In this document: positions 45,816 through 53,800 of the stretch, in pieces
How positions within the stretch are numbered: position 1 is the stretch's first letter
How the letters are laid out: each line of letters begins with the position of its first letter
DNA from: Rhizobium mongolense subsp. loessense
Lineage (GTDB): Bacteria; Pseudomonadota; Alphaproteobacteria; Rhizobiales; Rhizobiaceae
Reading direction: 5' to 3'
Assembly (NCBI RefSeq): GCF_900099775.1
Contig: NZ_FMTM01000001.1
Location: 868,001 to 932,000 of the forward strand
Length of the DNA stretch: 64,000 bases
The notes under the pieces: model-generated
What the model was told of the DNA's origin: nothing
Database searches by the model: none
What the model saw: the letters and a program-made list of their open reading frames with translations, nothing else
Position numbers and translations under genes: made by a program

Positions 45816-46499
45816 ATGACCAAAGACATTTCCAGCACAGAGCAGCGCCCCTACCACCATGGTGACCTGCACAGGGCGATCGTAGGGGCAGCACTCGATG
45901 TCCTTAGCGAATCCCAAAGCACAGAGTTCTCGCTTCGGGAGCTCGCCCGTCGAGCGGGCGTCAGTCATAACGCCCCTTACAAACACTTCGCCGACAAGCG
46001 TGAATTGCTGGCGGCCGTCTCGGCGGTAGGGTTCGAGCTCCTAGCAAAGCAGATGAGCGATGCGACGAAGGAACTCGACAGTCCGCGCGAGCGGCTGGCA
46101 GCTATAGCGCGCGCCTATGTTCGCGGCGGCGTCAACAATCCTGCGCTCTACAGATTGATGTTCGGCGGTTATCTTGCCGGTCAGGACAATGGGCGCCCTG
46201 CAATCGAAAGAACGGCCGCTAACAACATGAAAGACCTCGTTGTAGGCGCGATATGCGACGGTGCGCTCGGGCGTCTCATTCCAAACACCGCGGCAAACAC
46301 ACGCAAGATTGAGGGGGCCATTCTAATATTCTGGTCGCAAATGCACGGACTCACTTTGCTGCTGGTGGACCGCCTCGTCGGCCCCGGCGAAAAGATGGAG
46401 GAGCTGAGCGAGAACGTCTTGCAAGGCATGCTCGACGGATTGGCGAATTGTATTCCCACGGTGCCAGAAGGCGTTTGGATAGGTCCTCCGCGTGCCTAA
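45816..46499 (+). CDS. TetR/AcrR-family regulator of the efflux operon
   Basis: The 227-residue regulator has a TetR helix-turn-helix FSLRELARRAGVSHNAPYKHFADKRELLAAV (about 38-68) and a C-terminal ligand-binding domain of the WHG type (NPALYRLMFGGYLAG). It is divergent from the two adaptors and RND pump, with a 19-bp-arm inverted repeat between, so it is almost surely their local repressor. The promoter puts the transcription start within a base or two of ATG 45816, so the message may be leaderless; no Shine-Dalgarno is visible. Confidence 0.9.
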   Translation: MTKDISSTEQRPYHHGDLHRAIVGAALDVLSESQSTEFSLRELARRAGVSHNAPYKHFADKRELLAAVSAVGFELLAKQMSDATKELDSPRERLAAIARAYVRGGVNNPALYRLMFGGYLAGQDNGRPAIERTAANNMKDLVVGAICDGALGRLIPNTAANTRKIEGAILIFWSQMHGLTLLLVDRLVGPGEKMEELSENVLQGMLDGLANCIPTVPEGVWIGPPRA

Positions 46500-46687
46500 T
46501 AAAACGTCCCAAGCCTCGCGCTCGGCGACCTGCTGACATTGTGACGAGGATGCTTGTATTGGGGTGATGTTTTGCTGGCGACCGAGGGGTGATTTCCGCA
46601 CTCAAATCAACATTGCCCAGGATTGGGGTGCAGCGCTCGTAAAACACCTTCCTGCCCGAGGCTGGAAATATTCGACCGACCTTAGCC
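46500..46687. other. Spacer without recognised genes
   Basis: Between the TetR gene and the small minus-strand gene no coding frame, strong hairpin or repeat was recognised; both genes end here. Confidence 0.5.
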
Positions 46688-46912
46688 TTAAGCCGCTGTC
46701 AACACATCTGCGGCCTGAATATACGACGACTTGGCCTTCGCAACCTTCTTTCTCAGAGCAGCCAGCTCTTCAGCAAGCAGTTCCACGGCGAGCTTCTGGA
46801 CGGCCGCCTTCAACCGATCCTCGACTTCGAAACTGTCCAGCATGTAGCTGGTTATTGCGTCTTTCATCAGTTCTTCGATGGCAGGATCATTCTGCTCCAG
46901 CGTGTCAGTCAT
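46688..46912 (-). CDS. Small acidic hypothetical protein, 74 aa
   Basis: Reads MTDTLEQNDPAIEELMKDAI then a helix-rich body with repeated LA, EEL and KK pattern (KLAVELLAEELAALRKKVAKAKS) and ends ADVLTAA. AAGGA lies 9 bases before ATG 46912. It is likely a small helical, coiled-coil-forming protein; family not recognised. It is isolated between the TetR gene (convergent) and a poorly coding stretch in front of the receiver-domain gene. Confidence 0.55.
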   Translation of the reverse strand: MTDTLEQNDPAIEELMKDAITSYMLDSFEVEDRLKAAVQKLAVELLAEELAALRKKVAKAKSSYIQAADVLTAA

Positions 46913-46992
46913 ACTGCGCTTCCTTTGGTTGCAGGCATTCCCCTTCAGTTGGCACGTTAGAGGCTAGTCCCAAGCGTTATCTCGGTCCATAA

Positions 46993-47265
46993 TACTTGCG
47001 GAAGACTTTCTGAATTCTAGGCATGCTCATTTGCGCCTTTGGTTTAACCCGCTCCACCAGATCGTCGGAATCCATCGAGCTTAAGCTTCCTCGGCTGGGG
47101 GATTACAGATGCGCAGGAAGCCTTGCTGTGCGAGGCTTTGGCGGAAGGTCAAAGTGGTATTCCAGTTTGGAGACCCGGCTGATAGGATTGGAAAGGTCAA
47201 AGTCGGCGCCGCAGGGATTGAAGTGGAGGTGCAGCGCGCTTTGCCTAGGAGAGGTCTTTGCGACC
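46993..47265. other. Spacer without a supported gene
   Basis: A plus-strand frame at 47109-47294 (segment KVKVVFQFGDPADRIGKVKVGAAGIEVEV) looks locally protein-like but has no ribosome-binding site and runs into the receiver gene on the other strand; possibly a decayed fragment. Confidence 0.35.
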
Positions 47266-47661
47266 TCATGAACCGCTTTCGCCCTCGCCACTGAGAGCCA
47301 GCGCAGAACGGATGCAATCAAGCAAGACCTGTTCGCCAAACGGTTTTGTCAGGCAGCCGACGACGTCCGCGCCCAACGCAGACGCGCGCACATTCTTTTC
47401 CGGAAAGGCCGTGATCAGAACAGTCGGAATGCTCTTGCCCAGCGCGACGAGCCGGCGGTGCAGATCGACCCCGCTCATCCCGGGCATATTGATGTCCGTC
47501 ACCAGGCAAGCCGTGCGGCGGATATGTGGGAACCTCAAGAAATCATCCGCGGATGAAAAGGTCTCGGCATCAAATCCCATCGACCTTATGAGCCCCTTGA
47601 TAGCCTCGCGCATCGACTCGTCGTCATCGACGATCGCAATCAGAGGTCTCTTGGTTGGCAC
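47266..47661 (-). CDS. Stand-alone receiver-domain response regulator
   Basis: A 131-residue CheY-like/FixJ-N-type receiver without output domain: acidic pocket Asp12-Asp14, phospho-acceptor Asp56 in TDINMPGMSG, Thr84 and Lys106 in LTKPFG. All phosphorylation residues are intact. GTG 47661 has GGGAGG 6 bases upstream; the longer frame adds sequence unlike the family. It resembles the shuttle receivers paired with FixL-like kinases and probably takes phosphate from, or competes for, the large kinase encoded at 50895. Transcribed opposite to the FixJ-type gene. Confidence 0.88.
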   Translation of the reverse strand: MPTKRPLIAIVDDDESMREAIKGLIRSMGFDAETFSSADDFLRFPHIRRTACLVTDINMPGMSGVDLHRRLVALGKSIPTVLITAFPEKNVRASALGADVVGCLTKPFGEQVLLDCIRSALALSGEGESGS

Positions 47662-47699
47662 TGCCGCCTCCCGACTTCGCCGATCGGCGTCTGCCGAAC

Positions 47700-48425
47700 T
47701 AGCGTTGTGGCGCGCTTGACTGGATGGATTGAATATCCAACGGCGACAAAGGCATCGCAAGCTATACGATAGTATAGCTGTCTAAGATTCGCGGCAACGT
47801 GGGGGCATCTGCCCAGCAGCGCCCGGAACGTGGAGATGAGACAGTCGAGGTAATTTTGAGATCGACGCGCCCTGCGAAAGCGGCACCAGGCGCGTCGGGC
47901 CAGTCGGTAATGCAGGAGGTGAGTGGGAGGAAGATCTCGACTGCGCCGCGTGGAAGGGTGACGAAATGGTCGGATAGCGGCGCGACCACCAGGCGCTTTG
48001 GCTGCGGCTTGGCCCGGTGCGGCGCCTGGTCGAACTCATCGCTGACGTCTCATTAATATGCCGGATTCACGCGGCACAGCGCCGCTAGTGCTTGAGTTTG
48101 CTTGCTTCGCGCCGCCCTGATACTTGCTGCACCCGTGTCCCCTTGTGACGGCAGACGCCGGCCATGTGGCGCATCGGCGCGCCATGGCAGACCGCAGGAC
48201 GCCCAAGCGCGCTCTTGGGAAGCCCGCATTTAGCCTTGTGGCCGAAGTAATTAGCGCGCATTCTGGTGTGTGAAAAAACTCCGTTTCGGCAGCGACGAAG
48301 GAGAGAGGAGGAGTGTTCTCATCGCGTCATTGGCGCTCTGCTGGTTGGGCTTTGCCCGCTGCGGCTACAGTGGGTGCAGATCCTGCACGTCCCAAACTTT
48401 CGGTTGACCTTGGAAGGCGCTGGCG
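47700..48425. other. Gap upstream of the FixJ-type regulator
   Basis: About 725 bases separate the receiver gene and the FixJ-type gene. Only short frames without ribosome-binding sites exist (for example minus-strand 47762-47989). The divergent promoters of both regulators should lie here; no clear consensus element was identified. Confidence 0.4.
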
Positions 48426-49058
48426 ATGACCGAGGCAACCGTCATTGTTATCGATGATGACCCGGATATCCGCGAGGCGCTTGGCAGTCTGCTGCGTTCC
48501 GTCGGTTTTGACGTGAAACTCCTCGCCTCTGTGGACGACTTCCTCAGGTCTGGACGCCCCAACGGACCGACCTGTCTCGTGCTCGATGTCCGGCTTCCGG
48601 GACAAAGCGGTCTTGATTTTCAGCTCGAGCTGTCGCGAGAAAATATTCAGCTGCCGATCGTCTTCATCACCGGGCATGGCGACATTCCCATGTCTGTCCA
48701 GGCGATGAAGGGGGGCGCGATTGAGTTCCTGACGAAACCGTTCCGAGACCAGGATTTGCTCGACGCCGTTCACGTCGGCCTGGAGCGCGACCGCGTGTGG
48801 CTTGAAAATGAAAAGGCGTTGGCGACGGTGCGCGCGCGTTTCGATAGCCTGACCCCGCGGGAGCGCGAGGTGATGGCTTTGGTGGTGACCGGACGGCTCA
48901 ACAAGCAGATTGCCGGCGATCTGGGCGTGAGCGAGATTACCGTTAAGGTTCACCGCAGCCAGGTCATGCAGAAGATGGGTACCAGGTCCTTGCCCGAACT
49001 CGCGCGTATGGCTGACAAGCTGATGATCGCGCAGGGAAAGCCGCAAACGCACTCATAA
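48426..49058 (+). CDS. FixJ/NarL-type response regulator with LuxR HTH
   Basis: The 210-residue protein has a receiver (Asp11-Asp12, acceptor Asp54 in LDVRLPGQSG, Thr82, Lys104 in LTKPF) and a C-terminal LuxR helix-turn-helix (LTPREREVMALVVTGRLNKQIAGDLGVSEITVKVHRSQVMQKM). It is a transcription factor of the FixJ/TtrR subgroup. GGAAGG precedes ATG. With the FixL-like transmitter encoded at 50895 it forms a plausible pair, although the two genes are 1.8 kb apart with another regulator between them. A terminator follows at 49205. Confidence 0.92.
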   Translation: MTEATVIVIDDDPDIREALGSLLRSVGFDVKLLASVDDFLRSGRPNGPTCLVLDVRLPGQSGLDFQLELSRENIQLPIVFITGHGDIPMSVQAMKGGAIEFLTKPFRDQDLLDAVHVGLERDRVWLENEKALATVRARFDSLTPREREVMALVVTGRLNKQIAGDLGVSEITVKVHRSQVMQKMGTRSLPELARMADKLMIAQGKPQTHS

Positions 49059-49672
49059 AGGTCTTGGCCGCGCGTATAGGTCACCCCCTCCTCATTGGTA
49101 ATCGATCCTTCCTGGCGGCCAATAGCCCGGGCTGGAGCCCTCCTCTATGGTAGGGGTTCCTTTCCGCCTCCCAGGCCGTATCGCCCCCGATCGGCCCGCC
49201 TTGAGCCTCCCAACCCCCGGGAGGCTTCTTTTTGGACCTCTCGCATGGCGGACAAGGCGCGCTCGAGACCGACCGAGTGGATTTGCCTATAAGATCGCGC
49301 CACGGCATGTGGGGCTGGCGGGGTTCACGGTTACAAGCATGCCAAGTTCGGGTTGTTAAAGACAAACCTGAAGGAGCAGATGGCAGGCGAGTGATCAACA
49401 ATGGCGATGTCGGGGGAGAATGCCGTGCGATTCCGGGGACCAACCCTCGTCAACGATACGGGCGGCCGGATGGAATATGAGCGCAGAGAGGTGCCGGAGC
49501 GCCATCGCGAGCGCAGCTTCGGCCAAAACGGAGTTGCCACAACGGCACTAATCCTTTTGTTTTTATGCAATTCCGGACCGAAGCGATCTACACTTTTCCT
49601 GGATTTCCTCTAGGCGGTGGGGGGGCCCGTGCTGACGACGAACACGATCTCCGCATGGGGTGGTAGCCAAAC
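49059..49672. other. Gap with one terminator and no supported gene
   Basis: Apart from the hairpin at 49205 nothing convincing was found. A 70-codon plus-strand frame at 49401-49613 has no ribosome-binding site and an uneven composition, so it is not called. Confidence 0.4.
49205..49233 (+). terminator. Rho-independent terminator after the FixJ-type gene
   Basis: GCCTCCC, 7-base loop, GGGAGGC then TTCTTTTT. It lies about 150 bases after the FixJ-type stop codon. Confidence 0.8.
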
Positions 49673-50257
49673 TCAAGGTGTCTCTAGTGAGAAGGAATCC
49701 CGCGCCATGATGCGTTGTAGACTTCTTCGATGCATACAAAGCGTGCGCGCAGTGCGCGATACGTTTGCCCCGCACATGGCGTAAATTCTCTTAATATGCT
49801 CGATGCGAACGGCCTCGGGCCGCGAAATCGTCTCGGGTATCGGCGCAGATTCGAGATTTCGTCCAAGCAGCACGGCCAGCACGATATCGACCTCCATCGG
49901 TTTCGGCAAAACGTCACTGGCTCCCTCTCTGACGGCGCGGACCGCCGTGCTGATGTTGCAGTAGATACTTTGGACCACGACGCGTGTAGTGCCCCGATTT
50001 GCCAACGCTTCGATGATCTCGAAACCATTGCCGTCAGCATATTTGAGTTCAATCAATGCGAAATCGGGCACGTCGCTTTCAAGCTGCGCCTTGGCTCCTG
50101 CAACGCTCGTGGCCAGCCGAACCGCCAATCCCTCAGAAAGGAGACGTGCAACAAGAGGGGAAAAAACGTCGATTTCCGGATCCGCTACCAATACACTGGC
50201 TTTCCTGGTGTTGGATGCCGAGGACGCGTGGGGGACACAGTATGGGGATACCATCAT
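49673..50257 (-). CDS. Degenerate ActR/RegA-type response regulator (Asp replaced by Glu)
   Basis: The 194-residue protein has the ActR/RegA/PrrA layout: receiver (about 20-135) and Fis-type HTH (IEHIKRIYAMCGANVSRTARTLCMHRRSLQRIM). But the receiver is altered. The acceptor segment, normally DMRL-like, reads ALIELKYADGNG, with Glu70 at the phosphorylated Asp, and the acidic pair before it is Ala-Asp (VADPE). Lys119 is kept. Glu there can mimic phosphorylation, so activity may be constitutive and kinase-independent. ATG 50257 (first of ATGATG) follows AGGAG. No RegB/ActS-type kinase is adjacent. Confidence 0.85.
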   Translation of the reverse strand: MMVSPYCVPHASSASNTRKASVLVADPEIDVFSPLVARLLSEGLAVRLATSVAGAKAQLESDVPDFALIELKYADGNGFEIIEALANRGTTRVVVQSIYCNISTAVRAVREGASDVLPKPMEVDIVLAVLLGRNLESAPIPETISRPEAVRIEHIKRIYAMCGANVSRTARTLCMHRRSLQRIMARDSFSLETP

Positions 50258-50894
50258 GACCGCTCCTTGTTTCAGGTTCGAGTCTAGGACAAGGCGGCTG
50301 GAGACGACATTATACGCTTGGATAGTTTTCAGTAGCCCATGGTTGTTGACAGTGCCTGCTTGAGCTTGCTGACGCGTCTGGAGCGAGGAGTGGTATTGCC
50401 GATCCACGAACATGTCACTCGCCGTGCAGAAGTTCGCGGATGGCTCGATGCCGGTATTCCAAAGTATCGCAAGAAGAAACCACGGTATAATTTTCCGTCG
50501 ACTTCTTAATCGCTAGTCTCTAGTCGTTGCCTCACGACAGGCAGGTAGCGAATTTCTCCCGTGCTACCAACAAGCTACGGCGCGCTCTCCTCCGAAGCTC
50601 TGCGGGTCCACGATCCGCCCGGCCGTCCAGCCGCCGCTGGGCGGTCTTTCGTCAGCAGACGCGGACCATGCATCGAAGGGGTGGGTGATAGCCGCTCGGT
50701 TGATCCGCTGGGACGAACAGGCGAGATGTGGTAAGAAGGCAGGGAAGTGGTTACGGTTCATCATATGTGCTCACTTTGGCCAATGTGAGTGGACGGATCT
50801 CCGAAACGAGAGTGGCAGTGCAATGAGACAGGCGAGGTAACGAAGTCGGCAACTAAGCACATCCTCTTTCTTCGGCGTTGGTGGAGATAGCAGT
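50258..50894. other. Spacer between the ActR-like and trifunctional kinase genes
   Basis: No gene could be supported in 640 bases. Minus-strand frames (for example 50564-50764) lack ribosome-binding sites. The promoters of both flanking genes should lie here. Confidence 0.4.
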
Positions 50895-53800
50895 TTGGAG
50901 GTTCTTTGGGAGGATGGTGATCGCGTGTTCCACCGGGAACGGCGCAGAGGCGCCGACGGCAAGTGGAACCCGGTACTGGTCGTGCTTCCGGCCCTCGAGC
51001 ACCCGACACTCTCAAGCCTCGAACGCCTCGACCATGAATATGGATTGAAGGATGAGCTCGATAGCACATGGGCGGTGCGACCGCTTGAGTTGGTGCGCGA
51101 AGGCGACCGGACCATGCTGGTGCTTGAAGATCTGGGCGGCGAGCCGCTTGCCCGGCGGCTCGGAACGGCAATGGAACCGGAGCTTTTCCTGCGCCTCGCG
51201 ATTAGCATCGCCGCTGCGCTCGGCAAGGCCCACCAGCGCGGCCTGGTCCACAAAGATATCAAACCGGCCAATATCCTGGTAACGGGCTCGGGCGCCGAGG
51301 TGCGGCTCACAGGCTTCGGCATCGCCTCGCGCCTCTCCCGCGAACGGCAGGCGCCCGAGCCGCCCGAAGTGATCGCCGGAACGCTTGCCTATATGGCCCC
51401 CGAGCAGACCGGGCGCATGAACCGCTCGATCGATTCCCGCAGCGACCTTTATGCGCTCGGCGTGACCCTCTACGAAATGCTGACCGGGAGCCTGCCCTTC
51501 GCCGCTTCCGACCCGATGGAATGGGTGCATTGCCACATTGCACGGCAGGCGATGCCGCCCAACGAGCGGACGGCGGATGTTTCACCGGCAGTCTCGGCCA
51601 TCGTCATGAAGCTGCTCGCCAAGACGGCCGAGGAGCGATACCAGACGGCAGGCGGCGTCGAGCACGATCTGAGCCGCTGTCTCAGCCAATGGGAAATGCA
51701 GTGCCGGATTGATGCATTCCCGCTCGGCGAACGCGACATCCCGGACCGCCTGCTGATCCCCGAGAGGCTATACGGGCGAGAACGCGAGGTCGAGACCTTG
51801 CTCGCTGCCTTCGACCGCGTGGTGTTGAGCGGGGCGCCGGAGTTGGTGCTCGTCTCTGGCTATTCCGGCATCGGCAAGTCGGCGGTGGTCAATGAACTCC
51901 ACAAAGTACTGGTGCCGCCGCGGGGGCTGTTCGCGTCCGGCAAATTCGACCAGTACAAGCACGACATCCCTTATGCGACCCTGGCGCAGGCCTTTCAGGG
52001 CCTGCTCAAGGGGCTCCTCGCCAAGAGCGAGGCCGAGTTGGCACCGTGGCGCGAGGCGCTGAGCGAGACGCTAGGCCCCAACGGACAGCTGATGGTCGAT
52101 CTCGTCCCCGAACTGAAGCTCATCATCGGCGACCAGCCGCCGGTCGCTGAACTTCCGCCACAGGACGCGCAACGGCGATTCCAGCTGATATTCCGGCGGT
52201 TCATCAGCGTCTTTGCCCGGCCCGAACATCCGCTAGCGCTGTTCCTCGACGATCTCCAATGGCTCGACGCAGCGACACTCGACCTGCTGGAGGATCTGCT
52301 GACCCGGTCGGATCTGCAGCAGCTCATGCTGATCGGTGCCTATCGCGACAACGAAGTCACCGCCGCCCATCCTTTGATGCGGAAGCTTGACGCGATCAAG
52401 ACCGCCGGCGGCAAGGTCGCGGAAATCACGCTTGCGCCGCTTACTGAAGACTATCTCCGGCAGTTGATTGCGGATGCGCTCCACTGTCAGCCCGAGCGTG
52501 CAGCCCCGCTCGCACAGATGATGCTCGACAAAACCGGCGGCAATCCGTTCTTCGTCCGTCAGTTCCTGTTTTCGCTCGCCGAAGAGGGAATGCTCACCTT
52601 CGATCATGACGCGGCATGCTGGTCCTGGGATCTAGAGCGCATTCACGCTAAGGGATACACCGACAACGTCGTGCACCTCATGGTCGGCAAGCTCGCGCGC
52701 CTGCCGCCCGAAACGCGAAAGGCGTTGCAGCAGTTCGCCTGTCTCGGAAACATCGCAGATGCCACGAGGCTTTCACTCGTCCTCGAAACCCCGGAGGAGC
52801 AAGTCCCCGAGGCCCTGTGGCCTGCCGTCGCTCATGAACTGCTCGAGCGTCTGGCAGGCGCCTACCGGTTCGTCCACGATCGCGTTCAGGAAGCTGCCTA
52901 TTCGCTGATCCCGGAGGAGCGACGCGGCGAGTTGCACCTTCGCATAGGCAGACTGCTTGCCGCGAACACTGCGCCGGAGCTGATTGAGGATTATGTTTTC
53001 GAGATTGTCAGCCAACTCAATCGCGGAGCCGCACTGATCACCTCGGCTGAGGAGCGCGAGCAACTGGCAAAGTTCAATCTGCTGGCCGGCAAGCGCGCCA
53101 AGGCCTCGACGGCATACGCCTCGGCGCTCAACTATTTTGTCGCCGGCACGACACTGCTGCCGGAAGACGCCTGGGAGCGCCAGCACGAACTGGTGTTCGC
53201 GCTTGAGCTGAACCGAGCCGAATGCGAGTTCCTCATTGGCGCGCTGGCGGACGCGGAGGAGCGGCTGGCACAGCTTTCCAATTGTGCTGTCTGCTCCGAC
53301 GATCAGGCTGCTGTCGCCTGCCTGCGCATCGACCTCTATGCTGCGCTCGGTCAGACCAGTCGCTCCGCCGCCGTCGGTCTCGACTACTTGAGGCAGCATC
53401 TCGGCATCGACTGGTCGCCGCATCCGGTCGACGAGGAAGTGCAACGAGAATACGGCCGGATCTGGTCGCAGCTCGGGAACCGCGCGATCGAGGAGCTCGT
53501 TGATCTGCCGTTGATGAGCGACCCGGCATCCTCCGCGGCGCTGGATATCCTCACCCGGCTCGTTGGGGCGGTATGGCATACTGATGCGAATCTTGCATGC
53601 ATGGCGATCTGCCTGGCGGTTAATCTGAGCCTCGAGCGAGGCAACAGCGACGGCTCCTGCTACCATTATGTGTCGCTTGGCTATATTGCCGGGCCCCGCT
53701 TTGGCGACTATGCGGCCGGATATCGATTCGGTCGGGTTGGCTGCCAACTGGTCGACGAGCGCGAGCTGAAGCGCTTCCAAGCCAGGACTTATAAAGACTT

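Noticed and set aside
47762..48056. Opposed frames of 75-85 codons on both strands
   Set aside because: No ribosome-binding sites, skewed composition and no recognisable motifs; more likely chance frames in GC-rich spacer.
49401..49613. 70-codon plus-strand frame ending in a hydrophobic segment
   Set aside because: No Shine-Dalgarno, no family resemblance, and its hydrophobic end overlaps an AT-rich stretch rather than a designed helix.
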